Origin: Noviherbaspirillum soli
GTDB lineage: Bacteria; Pseudomonadota; Gammaproteobacteria; Burkholderiales; Burkholderiaceae_D
NCBI RefSeq assembly: GCF_015352955.1
Contig: NZ_JACYOX010000026.1
Span: 23,761 to 87,760, forward strand
Direction of reading: 5' to 3'
DNA length: 64,000 nt
Below the pieces are notes generated by a model. The model was given only the letters and a program-made list of their open reading frames with translations. It made no database searches and was not told the origin of the DNA. The translations under genes and the position numbers were made by a program. Below are positions 41,988-55,671 of this stretch, one piece after another. The first letter of the stretch is position 1; each line of letters opens with the position of its first letter.

Positions 41988-42152
41988 GCGGGCTTCATTG
42001 TTGTTGCGGATGAACCGGCGCAGGAAAAGCCGGCCGGTGAAAGGGCTTGATTATAGGGGATTTCCGCACAGGCACTCCGGGCCGGGCTGCGGGAGGCAAG
42101 CGGCGGGCCGTTCGCCAGGAGGATGGAGGCTGTATGTTGCCTGCCCACACCA

Positions 42153-42176
42153 GGCCGCGCAGCCAACTGCGCGGCC
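42153..42176. other. Perfect hairpin between mlaB and the ABC exporter genes
   Basis: 10-bp perfect GC-rich arms (42153-42162 and 42167-42176) around CCAA. No T-run follows on the minus strand, so it is not a clear terminator. It may protect or attenuate the transcript at the boundary of the two modules. Confidence 0.45.
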
Positions 42177-42182
42177 GCGATG

Positions 42183-42443
42183 CTAGGAAAGCTGCAGGAG
42201 TTCAGCCACGCCGTACAGTTGCGCCAGGCTGCGCAGGCTGTCTGGCGCATTGCGCAGGGCCAGCGGCGCATTGCGCGCCGCCGCCGCCCGCTTCCAGGCC
42301 AGCAGGGTGGCCACCGCCGAGGAATCGACCGTGGACATGCGGGCCAGGTCGATCTCGGCCTGGCCGCCGGCGATCGCCTGCAGGCCTGCGCCCAGTACGG
42401 CCCTGGCGTCGGCCAGGGTCAGCGATTCGGCTGGCTGGTACAT
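42183..42443 (-). CDS. mlaB: STAS-domain protein MlaB
   Basis: 86 residues, a single STAS domain with DLARMSTVDSSAVATLLAWK at the conserved Ser/Thr site. In the Mla complex it binds the ATPase MlaF and tunes its activity on the cytoplasmic side. It lies 2 bases after mlaC. Confidence 0.9.
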   Translation of the reverse strand: MYQPAESLTLADARAVLGAGLQAIAGGQAEIDLARMSTVDSSAVATLLAWKRAAAARNAPLALRNAPDSLRSLAQLYGVAELLQLS

Positions 42444-42445
42444 GC

Positions 42446-43081
42446 TCAGGATTTCGCGTTCCTGGCGATGCCGTTGGCCGACAGCTTCTTGTTGCGCTCT
42501 GCCAGGGTCTTGATCAGGCCGTCGATGCCGCCCTTGCTGATCTCGCTGGCGAAGTTGCCCTTGTAGGTTTCCACCAGCCAGGCGCCGAGCACGTTCAGGT
42601 CATAGATCTTCCAGGTATTGCCAGCCTTGGTCAGGCGGTAATTGAGCTGGATCGGCTCGCCGCGCTGCTGCACTACCTGCGAACGCACTTCCACCTCGGT
42701 GTCGGACGGGTCGTTGCGCATCGGCTTGAATTCCAGATGCTGGTCGCGGATCTGGGCGATCGCGCCGGCATAGGTATAGACCAGCAGGTCACGGAATTCC
42801 TCGGTCAGCCGCTTCTGCTGTTCCGGCGTGGCTTCGCGCCAGTGACGGCCGGCGGCGAGCGCCGTCATGCGCTGAAAGTCGACGTTGGGCAGTATCTTGC
42901 TCTGCACCACGTCCAGGATCTTCTGCTGGTTGCCGCTCTGGATGTCCTTGTCGCTCTTGGCCGTTTCCAGCACTTCCTGGCTGATGCGCTTGATGAACAC
43001 GTCCGGCGCTTCCTGGGCGACGGCGGCGCCGGTGAAGCCCAGCATGCCAAGGGTGATAATTGCGATGAATTTTTTAAACAT
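42446..43081 (-). CDS. mlaC: Periplasmic phospholipid carrier MlaC
   Basis: 211 residues. Signal peptide to ~AVAQEA; then the toluene-tolerance Ttg2 family pattern: ALAAGRHWREATPEQQKRLT, FRDLLVYTYAGAI, TWKIYDLNVLGAWLVETYK. It shuttles phospholipid between MlaA at the outer membrane and MlaD at the inner membrane. Confidence 0.94.
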   Translation of the reverse strand: MFKKFIAIITLGMLGFTGAAVAQEAPDVFIKRISQEVLETAKSDKDIQSGNQQKILDVVQSKILPNVDFQRMTALAAGRHWREATPEQQKRLTEEFRDLLVYTYAGAIAQIRDQHLEFKPMRNDPSDTEVEVRSQVVQQRGEPIQLNYRLTKAGNTWKIYDLNVLGAWLVETYKGNFASEISKGGIDGLIKTLAERNKKLSANGIARNAKS

Positions 43082-43138
43082 GATTTTTTTCCTGAAATTG
43101 ACAGTGACAGCGGCATGCCTGCCCGCACGCCGTCACGA

Positions 43139-44068
43139 TTACTTGCGGGTGTCCCCGCCGGGGGCGGGAATGAATGCCGGCTGGCTGCCGCTGGCGGCAG
43201 GTGCGGCCGGCGCCTTTTCCTGTTGGGCATCGCCCCTGGTCGACGGTTCCGCAGATGGGGCTGCCGAACCGCCATTCAATGACGAACCATTGTCCGTTTT
43301 CGAATCCGGGTCCTCGTCGTCGGGCAGCGCGCGGTAGACCGAGTCGGCGCCGCGTTCGCGGTTGCTGCTGATCTTGCCGGCGCGGCGCTGCAGATAGGCG
43401 TCGCGGATGAATTCATAGCGGTCCAGCGCGGCATCCTCGATCAGGTTGGACGCGTCCAGCACGCCGGCGCGCAGGTCGATCACGCGCAGCGCGGTGCCGA
43501 GGTAGCGGGTGGCGTCGGGCGTTACGTAGGTCCACGGGTTGCCGGCGAAATCGGCGGGCAATGCCGCCGAGTCGCGCACGGTGGACGAACCGAGCAGCGG
43601 CAGCACGACATAGGGCCCGGACTGCACGCCCCAGACGCCCAGGGTGGCGCCGAAGTCCTGGCTATGCTTGGGCAGGCCGGCATCGCTGCTGATGTCGATC
43701 AGGCCGGCAAGGCCGAAGGTGGAATTGATGGTGAAGCGCATCACGTCCGAGACGCCATCGGCCACCCTGCCCTGCAGCAGATTGTTGACCGCGGTCCAGA
43801 CATCGCCGAGGTTGCCAAAGAAGTTGTAGACGCCGGTCTGCATGAAGGAAGGCACCACGCGCTTGTAGGCGATGGCCGCCGGCTTCAGGGCGTACTGGTC
43901 CACCTTGTCGTTGAAGTTGAACATCGTCCGGTTGAACTTCTCGAACGGGTCCACCGGGTTCCGCGCGGAAGCCTCGGAACCGGTGGAGCCCGTGGAACCT
44001 GTGGTGGCGCAGCCGGACAGGATGGTGACCACGCAGAGCGCAAGCAGGGGACGGCCCAGGGTATTCAT
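43139..44068 (-). CDS. mlaA: Outer-membrane lipoprotein MlaA (VacJ)
   Basis: 309 residues. Lipobox LSGC (Cys19). The MlaA core (DPFEKFNRTMFNFNDKVDQY, YNFFGNLGDVWTAVNNLLQG, GLPKHSQDFGATLGVWG, GPYVVLPLLGSSTVRD) is followed by ~75 residues of Pro/Ala/Ser-rich tail not needed for the core. It extracts misplaced phospholipid from the outer leaflet. In many bacteria mlaA is elsewhere; here it sits between mlaD and mlaC. Confidence 0.95.
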   Translation of the reverse strand: MNTLGRPLLALCVVTILSGCATTGSTGSTGSEASARNPVDPFEKFNRTMFNFNDKVDQYALKPAAIAYKRVVPSFMQTGVYNFFGNLGDVWTAVNNLLQGRVADGVSDVMRFTINSTFGLAGLIDISSDAGLPKHSQDFGATLGVWGVQSGPYVVLPLLGSSTVRDSAALPADFAGNPWTYVTPDATRYLGTALRVIDLRAGVLDASNLIEDAALDRYEFIRDAYLQRRAGKISSNRERGADSVYRALPDDEDPDSKTDNGSSLNGGSAAPSAEPSTRGDAQQEKAPAAPAASGSQPAFIPAPGGDTRK

Positions 44069-44541
44069 TGTTTTTGTTCCTCTTTCCCTTCAGCAGCCTT
44101 GCTGAAGAGGAATTGACTGATCAGATTTTCCAGCACGATCGCGGACTGCGTCATGGTGATGCGGTCGCCCTGGGCGAGATTGTTGGTGTCGCCGCCGGGC
44201 TCCAGGCCGATGTACTGCTCGCCCAGCAGGCCCGAGGTCAGGATCTTGGCCGAGCTGTCCTTCGGGAACGGGTAGCCGCTCTGCATCTTCAGCCTGACTT
44301 CCGCCTGGAAGGTCTTGCTGTTCAGGCCGATGTTGTCTACCCGGCCGACCACCACGCCGGCGCTCTTGACCGGCGCGCCGGGCTTTAAGCCGCCGATGTT
44401 GTCGAAGCGCGCCGTCACCTCATAGGTCTTGGCGAAGGAAATGGAGCTCATGTTGCCGGCCTTTAGCGCCAGGAACAGCAAGGCGGCCGCGCCCAGCACC
44501 ACGAACAGGCCAACCCAGACATCCAGAGATTTACGTTGCAT
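44065..44541 (-). CDS. mlaD: Inner-membrane MCE-domain protein MlaD
   Basis: 158 residues. One N-terminal membrane helix (WVGLFVVLGAAALLFLALKA) and one MCE domain (VTARFDNIGGLKPGAPVKSA, SGLLGEQYIGLEPGGD). It forms the periplasmic hexameric ring of the MlaFEDB transporter. Coupled to mlaA by ATGA. Confidence 0.95.
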   Translation of the reverse strand: MQRKSLDVWVGLFVVLGAAALLFLALKAGNMSSISFAKTYEVTARFDNIGGLKPGAPVKSAGVVVGRVDNIGLNSKTFQAEVRLKMQSGYPFPKDSSAKILTSGLLGEQYIGLEPGGDTNNLAQGDRITMTQSAIVLENLISQFLFSKAAEGKEEQKQ

Positions 44542-44561
44542 GCTTACACCCTTCGAAACCG

Positions 44562-45344
44562 TTATGTATTGAACATCAGCGCCGTGAGCAGGAAGTCCAG
44601 CGCCAGCACGGTGAGCGAGCCGATCACCACGGTCCGCGTGGTGGCGCGGGCAACGCCTTCCGGCGTCGGGCGGGCTTCATAACCCTGGTAGAGGGCGATG
44701 AACGTCACCGCTATGCCGAAAACAATGCTCTTGATGACGCCATTGGCAATGTCCTTGAAGATATCGACGCCACCCTGCATCTGCGACCAGAAAGCGCCCT
44801 CGTCGACGCCGATCAGCAGCACGCCGACCACGTAGCCGCCCAGGATGCCCACCGCGCTGAAGATCGCGGCCAGGATGGGCATGGCGATCACGCCGGCCCA
44901 GAACCGTGGCGCCAGCACCCGCTGCAGCGGATTGACCGCCATCATTTCCATCGCCGCCAGCTGCTCGCCCGCCTTCATCAGGCCGATCTCGGCCGTCAGC
45001 GAGGTGCCGGCGCGGCCGGCGAACAGCAACGCGGTCACTACCGGACCCAGTTCCCGGGTCAGCGACAGCGCCACCAGCAGGCCCAGCGCCTGCTCGGAGC
45101 CGTATTTGTTCAGGGTGTAGTAACCCTGCAGGCCCAGCACGAAGCCGACGAACAGGCCGGAAACGCCGATGATGACTAGCGAATAATTGCCGATGAAATG
45201 AATCTGGTCGGTGACCAGGCGAAAGCGCCGCAGCAGGCCGCCCGACGCGCCCAGCACCGCGAAAAAGGTGCGGGTGCCGTAGCCCAGGTTGACGATGAAT
45301 TCGCGAACGCCGCGTCCGATCGCGGCCAGGAAAGCCAGGATCAT
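44562..45344 (-). CDS. mlaE: Phospholipid transport permease MlaE
   Basis: 260 residues; MlaE/YrbE family. RELGPVVTALLFAGRAGTSL and GEQLAAMEMMAVNPLQRVLA are the coupling-helix and family signature. It makes the transmembrane part of the Mla ABC transporter. It overlaps the end of mlaF by ATGA. Confidence 0.96.
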   Translation of the reverse strand: MILAFLAAIGRGVREFIVNLGYGTRTFFAVLGASGGLLRRFRLVTDQIHFIGNYSLVIIGVSGLFVGFVLGLQGYYTLNKYGSEQALGLLVALSLTRELGPVVTALLFAGRAGTSLTAEIGLMKAGEQLAAMEMMAVNPLQRVLAPRFWAGVIAMPILAAIFSAVGILGGYVVGVLLIGVDEGAFWSQMQGGVDIFKDIANGVIKSIVFGIAVTFIALYQGYEARPTPEGVARATTRTVVIGSLTVLALDFLLTALMFNT

Positions 45345-46144
45345 GGACGCGCTCCCAGGCCGAGATCGTCGGCCAGGCTGCGGCCGGGATAATGAAAAGG
45401 CACCGGGCCGTCGGCCTCGGCATGGACGAACTGCTTCACATACGGGTCGCTCGATGCCAGCATCTGCTGCGGCGTGCCGTGGGCGACGATTTTTCCCTGT
45501 GACAGGAAATACACATAGTCGGCGATCGAGAACGACTCATGCACGTCGTGCGACACCAGGATGGAGGTCGAGCCCAGCGCATCGTTCAGGCGGCGGATCA
45601 GGTTGGCGGTCACGCCCATCGAGATCGGGTCGAGCCCGGCGAACGGCTCATCGTACATAATCAGCTGCGGGTCCAGCGCGACTGCCCGCGCCAGCGCGAC
45701 CCGGCGCGCCATGCCGCCGGAAATCTCGGCGGGTTTCAGCATGGCTGCATTGCGCAGGCCGACCGCATGCAGCTTCATCAGCACCAGGTCGCGCAGCAGC
45801 TCGTCCGGCAGGTCGGCATTCTCGCGCAGCGGAAAGGCCACGTTATCGAACACGGTGAGGTCGGTGAACAGCGCGCCGTGCTGGAACAGCATGCCGATGC
45901 GCCGGCGCATCTGGTAGAGCGCCGCCTGGTTGCGGGTATCGACCGCCTTGCCGTCCACCGTGACGCTACCCCGGGTGGGCGCAAGCTGCCCGCCAATCAG
46001 GCGCAGGATGGTGGTCTTGCCCGATCCGGAACCGCCCATCACCGCGATCACCTTGCCGCGTGGGAAATCCATTTCCAGCCCGGACAGGATGGGTCGGTCT
46101 CCATAGGCAAAATGCAGGTCGCGAATTTCTACGAGATTGGACAC
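45341..46144 (-). CDS. mlaF: Phospholipid transport ATPase MlaF
   Basis: 267 residues from GTG 46144. Walker A GGSGSGKTTILRL, signature ISGGMARRVALARA, Walker B LIMYDEPFAGLDP, switch His in LVSHDVHES. First gene of mlaFEDACB; the promoter should lie in the 350 bases upstream. Confidence 0.95.
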   Translation of the reverse strand: MSNLVEIRDLHFAYGDRPILSGLEMDFPRGKVIAVMGGSGSGKTTILRLIGGQLAPTRGSVTVDGKAVDTRNQAALYQMRRRIGMLFQHGALFTDLTVFDNVAFPLRENADLPDELLRDLVLMKLHAVGLRNAAMLKPAEISGGMARRVALARAVALDPQLIMYDEPFAGLDPISMGVTANLIRRLNDALGSTSILVSHDVHESFSIADYVYFLSQGKIVAHGTPQQMLASSDPYVKQFVHAEADGPVPFHYPGRSLADDLGLGARP

Positions 46145-46493
46145 GGGTCGTGGCGGAATTTAAAAATACGTGATTGTAGAGCAGAAAGCCGCTCAGGCTT
46201 GGAGCGCCAGCTAACGCTGACCGGCAAATTCTGCCTGCAAGAAGGAATGCGCTTAGTTGCAATTAAGAAATCCTGTTGCGCATCGCGAATGGCGGGACAC
46301 CATGACGTTCACCGCCCCCTTGCCTTCGAAGCAACTGCAAGAGGTTGGCGATAGCGACACTTCCGAAAAAAATTCCCTGGAAACAACAAGTTTTTAATTG
46401 CAGCAATCTACTGACTCGACAGCAAAACCGCCGGATTATAACCTTTCCTGTAGCCAAGCTGCTCGCAGCCTACGGGGGAGGCATTCCGCAAAG
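46145..46493. other. Intergenic region upstream of mlaF
   Basis: Roughly 350 bases between mlaF and the gltD terminator. It should hold the promoter of the long mla-to-tat block. No gene, RNA or repeat was recognised; no convincing -35/-10 pair was settled by eye. Confidence 0.4.
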
Positions 46494-46520
46494 GAAAAAG
46501 CCTGCTTGCGCAGGCTTTTA
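46494..46520 (-). terminator. Terminator of the gltBD operon
   Basis: Arms AAAAGCCTGC (46496-46505) and GCAGGCTTTT (46510-46519) around a four-base loop, with a T-run continuing on the minus strand. It lies 21 bases past the gltD stop. Confidence 0.88.
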
Positions 46521-46540
46521 ATACGAGCGAGGACGCCGTA

Positions 46541-48004
46541 TCAGCGCGGCAGCACCGACGAGCCCATCAGGAACTCGTCCACTGCGCGGGCGCACTGCCT
46601 GCCTTCGCGGATCGCCCAGACCACCAGCGACTGGCCGCGACGCACGTCGCCGGCGGCGAACACCTTGTCGACCGAGGTCTTGTAGCAGGTATCGCCTTCG
46701 GTGCTGGCGCGGGCGTTGCCGCGGGCATCCTTGTCGACGCCGAACGCATCCAGCACCTGCTGCACCGGCGACACGAAGCCCATGGCCAGCAGCACCAGGT
46801 CGGCCTTCAGTTCGAATTCCGAATCCGGCACTTCCTGCATGCGGCCGTCCTTCCACTCGACGCGGGCGGCGATCAGCTTCTCGACCTTGCCGTTCTTGCC
46901 TTCCAGGCGCTTGGTAGCCACCGCCCAGTCGCGCTCGCAGCCTTCCTCGTGGGAGGACGAGGTGCGCAGCTTGGTCGGCCAGTACGGCCATACCAGCGGC
47001 TTGTTTTCCTGCTCGGGCGGCTGCGGCAGCAGTTCGAACTGCACCACCGATGCCGCGCCATGGCGGTTGGAGGTGCCGACGCAGTCGGAGCCGGTGTCGC
47101 CGCCGCCGATCACGACCACATGCTTGCCGGTGGCCTTGATCTGGTCCTTGAGCTTGTCGCCGGCATTGACCTTGTTCTGCAGCGGCAGGAAGTCCATCGC
47201 GAAATGCACGCCGGCCAATTCGCGGCCGGGCACCGGCAGGTCGCGCGGCTGCTCGGCGCCGCCGGCGATGATCACCGCGTCGAACTCTGCGTTCAGCTGT
47301 TCCGGCGAGACCGTTTCCTTGGCCCAGTTGGTGACGTTGGCCGGGAAGTCCTTGCCCACCAGCACGCCGGTACGGAAGGTCACGCCTTCGGCCTTCATCT
47401 GCTCGACGCGGCGGTCGATATGGGACTTTTCCATCTTGAAGTCGGGAATGCCATAGCGCAGCAGGCCGCCGACCCGGTCATTCTTCTCGAACACGGTCAC
47501 GTCGTGGCCGACGCGGGCCAGCTGCTGGGCCGCGGCCATGCCGGCCGGGCCGGAACCGACGACGGCGACCTTCTTGCCAGTCTTGTTCTCGGCCGGCAGC
47601 GGTACCACCCAGCCGTTTTCCCAGCCCTTGTCGATGATGAAATGCTCGATCGACTTGATGCCCACCGGGTCGTTGTTGATGTTCAACGTGCAGCCGGCCT
47701 CGCAGGGCGCCGGGCAGATGCGACCGGTGAACTCCGGGAAGTTGTTGGTCGAATGCAGGTTGTCCAGCGCTTCGCGGTAGGTGCCGCGGTACACCATGTC
47801 ATTCCAGTCGGGAATGATGTTGTTGACCGGGCAGCTGCTGTTGCAGAAGGGGATGCCGCAGTCCATGCAGCGCGCGCCCTGCACCTTGGCCTGGTCGTCC
47901 GACAGGCGGACAGTGAATTCCTTGTAATGCTTGATGCGCGCGGTCGATGGTTCGGCCGCTTCTTGCAGGCGCTGGAACTCCAGAAAGCCGGTTACTTTAC
48001 CCAT
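46541..48004 (-). CDS. gltD: Glutamate synthase small (beta) subunit
   Basis: 487 residues. N-terminal ferredoxin-like cysteines (Cys46, Cys49, Cys54, Cys58 in [17 protein letters not shown]) for iron-sulfur clusters; FAD site [22 protein letters not shown] site [16 protein letters not shown]; closing FAD motif [18 protein letters not shown]. It feeds electrons from NADPH to GltB. It lies 56 bases after gltB. Confidence 0.97.
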   Translation of the reverse strand: MGKVTGFLEFQRLQEAAEPSTARIKHYKEFTVRLSDDQAKVQGARCMDCGIPFCNSSCPVNNIIPDWNDMVYRGTYREALDNLHSTNNFPEFTGRICPAPCEAGCTLNINNDPVGIKSIEHFIIDKGWENGWVVPLPAENKTGKKVAVVGSGPAGMAAAQQLARVGHDVTVFEKNDRVGGLLRYGIPDFKMEKSHIDRRVEQMKAEGVTFRTGVLVGKDFPANVTNWAKETVSPEQLNAEFDAVIIAGGAEQPRDLPVPGRELAGVHFAMDFLPLQNKVNAGDKLKDQIKATGKHVVVIGGGDTGSDCVGTSNRHGAASVVQFELLPQPPEQENKPLVWPYWPTKLRTSSSHEEGCERDWAVATKRLEGKNGKVEKLIAARVEWKDGRMQEVPDSEFELKADLVLLAMGFVSPVQQVLDAFGVDKDARGNARASTEGDTCYKTSVDKVFAAGDVRRGQSLVVWAIREGRQCARAVDEFLMGSSVLPR

Positions 48005-48060
48005 TTGTTTTACTCACCTCGTCAACCGCGCGGCGTCGTGCCGCGCGGGATTGTTGATCG

Positions 48061-52749
<4,689 letters not shown>

Positions 52750-52820
52750 GGGGTTTCTCCACTGCTGATAAGAATTGACCGTGCAGAATAGTGCAAAGAA
52801 TCAGATAGTTCAATGAGAAA

Positions 52821-52884
52821 AATTGGGGTCAGAGTGCAATTAAAAATATGACTCATAGCGGGTCATTTTAATTGGGGACAGAGT
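52821..52884. repeat. Direct repeat beside the transposase gene
   Basis: AATTGGGGTCAGAGT at 52821-52835 and AATTGGGGACAGAGT at 52870-52884 (one mismatch, 49 bases apart), just beyond the 3' end of the Y1 transposase gene. I recall similar TTGGGGTCAGAGT words next to such transposases in other proteobacteria, so this may mark the element's end. Confidence 0.6.
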
Positions 52885-52901
52885 CATTGCGGTGCGGGCG
52901 G

Positions 52902-53627
52902 TCAGCTACCGGCCTTGTTTGCCTTACCAATTGGCAACGACTTGGCCGCCGGCGGCCTGCCCCGGCGCGCCGGCGTGATACGGCGCTGTATGCGTTTTTC
53001 CAGTTCCTGCTTGAAATTGTCGGACCCGAGCGGCCAGCCGCCGCGCACCGCTGCGCCGATGCGGTCGATTTCCGTCCTCGACATGCCGCGCTCCATCATT
53101 TGCCGGTACGCCGCTTCCCGTTCGAAGGGCGTATTGCCGAGTTGCCAGTACTGGGGATGGTCGGTCAACAGCGGATCGGCCTGTACGCCGGCATGATGGG
53201 CGTAACTGGACCAGCGGTAATCCACCGGCTCCGCCGCGGCGTTTTCCAGCAGCGGCCGCATTTCCATATAGCGGCAGCATTCCAGGAACCAGCCCTGCGC
53301 CTCGATGACAGTTGCCTGGTAACGGCTGCTCCACAGGGTGCCGGTGCGCCTGTACTTGCGGTTGAAGTACGGCACGTAGTAGCGCCCTATCCACTGCATC
53401 ATCTTGCCCGGCCCCTCCTCGTCTGATGGCGTGATCAGTAGGTCGATATGTTCGGGCAGCAGCACGTAGGCGTGTATGGCGACGCCGAATTTCCGGCTGG
53501 CTTCGCGCAGCCAGTTCAGGTAGGCGGCGTAATCATCGCTATCGCGAAACACCGGCTGGCGGTCATGGCCCTGCTGGCTGAGGTAATGGACCTGGTGTGA
53601 AATTACCAGTCGGGGAAGTCGAGCCAT
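52902..53627 (-). CDS. REP-associated tyrosine (Y1/IS200-like) transposase, RAYT type
   Basis: 241 residues from the ATG at 53627. Core Y1 pattern: LPRLVISHQVHYLSQQGHDR, VAIHAYVLLPEHIDLLITPS, MMQWIGRYYVPYFNRKYRRT, GTLWSSRYQATVIE, CCRYMEMRPLLEN. The catalytic Tyr is likely Tyr120. The HUH metal motif, usually H-x-H (as in NHVHLL), reads His60-Ile-Asp62, so one metal ligand is Asp instead of His. The C-terminus is basic (RRITPARRGRPPAAK). RAYTs are domesticated single-copy transposases tied to REP repeats. It stands alone next to gltB. Confidence 0.88.
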   Translation of the reverse strand: MARLPRLVISHQVHYLSQQGHDRQPVFRDSDDYAAYLNWLREASRKFGVAIHAYVLLPEHIDLLITPSDEEGPGKMMQWIGRYYVPYFNRKYRRTGTLWSSRYQATVIEAQGWFLECCRYMEMRPLLENAAAEPVDYRWSSYAHHAGVQADPLLTDHPQYWQLGNTPFEREAAYRQMMERGMSRTEIDRIGAAVRGGWPLGSDNFKQELEKRIQRRITPARRGRPPAAKSLPIGKANKAGS

Positions 53628-53831
53628 GGAAGCAGGCGTGCCGGTTGGGGAAGGCGATATTGTACCGAGCATTGACCCATGGTTTCGCCTGCAGACCTCC
53701 GGGTGCCAGCGTTACTGGAAGAAAAATGAAATCCGAAAGCGATTCGTTTCCTGTCGGGAATATTTACAACTTGCTTTTTATAAATACCTTTCCATTATAC
53801 AAGTAGTTGTTTTTAATAAATATTTTCTTAC

Positions 53832-53847
53832 TGGCATGGTTTTCGCA
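53832..53847 (+). promoter_or_regulatory. Sigma-54-type promoter of the first PEP-CTERM gene
   Basis: TGGCATGGTTTTCGCA: GG and GC are 12 bases apart as required for -24/-12 elements. It differs from TGGCAC-N5-TTGCA at two positions (the sixth base and the second T of the -12). It lies 48 bases before the start codon. Support comes from the better match before the neighbouring PEP-CTERM gene. Confidence 0.5.
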
Positions 53848-53894
53848 TTGATCTTCCGGTAACAGCAATACCAAACAATTAACGGGAGAAGTAA

Positions 53895-54470
53895 ATGAAC
53901 GGATTTAAAAAGGCATTTTCCGTAGCAGCACTGGTTATCGCAGGTTTCAGCACCTCTGCATACGCCGGGCTGATCAACGACACCATTACCTTGACTGGTA
54001 AATTGGATGGGACTACATCGAGCACCCAAACCAAGACCATCGTCGCTGGCACCACGCCGGAATTCATCAACATCGCCACTTACCTTAATTTCAATTTCGA
54101 CCAGAATTCACTGACCATCACCGTCAATAACAATACCCCCACAAGTGCATTTTCCAGCACTCTTGGAAAGTTCGTGTTTTCGGGTTTCGATGAAACCATT
54201 ACCGGCTTGACGCTTTCATCGAACTCGCCCAAGTTCAACAACTTTGGTGATACCGACTACGTTTTAAACAGCGTGACCAACACGATCAGCTTCGATTTTT
54301 CCGGCGTCAGTCCACAAAATTCGAACTCCACGCTGGTATTCAACATAGGAACCCCCGGCAGCACATCCAGCAGCAACGTTCCGGAACCTGCCACGGTCGC
54401 GCTGCTCGGCCTGGGTCTGTTGGGTGCGGCGGCAGCACGGCGCGACGCTGGCAAGCGCGCCAATGCCTGA
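53895..54470 (+). CDS. PEP-CTERM sorting-domain surface protein
   Basis: 191 residues. Signal peptide (to ~SAYA|GL), a beta-rich Thr/Ser/Asn mature part, then the tail VPEPATVALLGLGLLGAAAA with basic end RRDAGKRANA. PEP-CTERM tails are recognised by exosortase (EpsH/XrtA) and tie such proteins to exopolysaccharide export. GGGAGAA precedes the ATG by 5 bases. The gene is followed by its own terminator, so it is monocistronic. The ligand or role of the mature domain is unknown. Confidence 0.88.
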   Translation: MNGFKKAFSVAALVIAGFSTSAYAGLINDTITLTGKLDGTTSSTQTKTIVAGTTPEFINIATYLNFNFDQNSLTITVNNNTPTSAFSSTLGKFVFSGFDETITGLTLSSNSPKFNNFGDTDYVLNSVTNTISFDFSGVSPQNSNSTLVFNIGTPGSTSSSNVPEPATVALLGLGLLGAAAARRDAGKRANA

Positions 54471-54492
54471 TCAGGCAGCGCTGTAGTAGATC

Positions 54493-54517
54493 AAAGCCCG
54501 CCGCGTGCGGGCTTTTT
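54493..54517 (+). terminator. Terminator of the first PEP-CTERM gene
   Basis: Arms AAAGCCCGC (54493-54501) and GCGGGCTTT (54507-54515), loop CGCGT, then further T. Confidence 0.88.
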
Positions 54518-54715
54518 CGTTTTGACATGCCTTGTTTTTCTAGTCGTGCGCCAGATACAGAAAGCAGCAATTGCTTGGCTAACGACGAAAGGCATCCGCT
54601 TGGCTCCCACCATCCTTTCCCGCCAGTCAACCTTACTTGTCGGTAATATTTACAGTTGACTGCCAGTTTTTGGCAGTGAAAATGTAATCCTATGTTTTTA
54701 AAGGGAAATATTTCC

Positions 54716-54731
54716 TGGCATGAACGTTGCT
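54716..54731 (+). promoter_or_regulatory. Sigma-54 promoter of the second PEP-CTERM gene
   Basis: TGGCATGAACGTTGCT fits TGGCAC-N5-TTGCW with a single mismatch and correct GG/GC spacing. Expected start of transcription ~54743, giving a leader of ~26 bases. Sigma-54 control of PEP-CTERM genes through PrsK/PrsR is known from related bacteria; those regulators are not in the window. Confidence 0.72.
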
Positions 54732-54768
54732 AAAAAGTAAGCAGTTCAACTCTTTTCCGGGAATAAAA

Positions 54769-55446
54769 ATGAAGACACGTAATCTAATTGCTGCTTCGGT
54801 TGTTGCCCTCTCCGCTTTAGTTTCCACTGCGGCTAATGCAAGCGTCATTTACTACTTTTCCAACCTGGGTCAGTACAACGGCCCAGCGGTTGCCACCACC
54901 AGCTACTTTGCTACCGCAAAGTTTGAAGATAATGGAGCCAACACGGTCAAGCTCACCATGACAGTGGCTCCGACTTTGGACGCAGGCAAATATGTCAATG
55001 ATTGGGCATTCAATTCGAGCGTTCTTATTACCGGTGCTACTCTCTTTGGCGCTGCCAACCCTCCAACGAACGTCGCTGCCAGCAGCAAGGAATACGGAGA
55101 CAACGTTGTCAACAATTTCGGCGGAGCTCCAGGTGGAGACTTCGACCTGGGCTTTCATTTTTCAACGGCGAATCCTGGCCAGCTTCAGAGCGGATCTTCC
55201 ACCTACACCATCACCGGCGCCGGCCTGACAGAAAATAGTTTTAGATTAGCAAACGAACAAGGTCTGTTCAATGCCGTCCATGTGCAGGGAAATGGCGCAA
55301 GCTCCTATTTCTTTGGCACGCTTGAAGAGGGCGGCGGCCCGGGCAACGGCAACATACCGGAACCTAGCACCGTGGCTCTGCTCGGCCTCGGCTTGCTCAG
55401 TTTCGCGGCTAACCGCCGTCGCGCAGCGAAAAACAAGAAGGCGTAA
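54769..55446 (+). CDS. PEP-CTERM sorting-domain surface protein
   Basis: 225 residues from the ATG at 54769 (GGGA 7 bases upstream); an in-frame start at 54727 overlaps the promoter and is rejected. Signal peptide to ~ANA|SVIYYF; a beta-rich mature domain with a Gly-rich end (EEGGGPGNGN); then IPEPSTVALLGLGLLSFAAN and a basic end. It likely goes to the cell surface or matrix by exosortase. The mature domain is not related in any obvious way to that of the neighbouring PEP-CTERM protein. Confidence 0.88.
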   Translation: MKTRNLIAASVVALSALVSTAANASVIYYFSNLGQYNGPAVATTSYFATAKFEDNGANTVKLTMTVAPTLDAGKYVNDWAFNSSVLITGATLFGAANPPTNVAASSKEYGDNVVNNFGGAPGGDFDLGFHFSTANPGQLQSGSSTYTITGAGLTENSFRLANEQGLFNAVHVQGNGASSYFFGTLEEGGGPGNGNIPEPSTVALLGLGLLSFAANRRRAAKNKKA

Positions 55447-55478
55447 TCAGCTTAACAATTGAGCGACGCTTGCTACGG

Positions 55479-55505
55479 GCCTGTCTTCGGACAGGCTTGT
55501 TTTTT
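55479..55505 (+). terminator. Terminator of the second PEP-CTERM gene
   Basis: GCCTGTC (55479-55485), TTCG tetraloop, GACAGGC (55490-55496), then TTGTTTTTT. The C(TTCG)G loop is an extra-stable type. Confidence 0.9.
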
Positions 55506-55671
55506 ATGCGAGCCGTCTGTCAACACGAGAGATTACGAACGGAAGCGCGCAAGCAGCGCAAGCCATACGTTTTATCGATGCAGCAAGGGTAGTAAGGAAA
55601 AGCTGGTGCGATCCTGAGTGGCGCACGGGCCAGCACGCACTCTGGCACCATCGCCTCTCATGAAGCCATCA

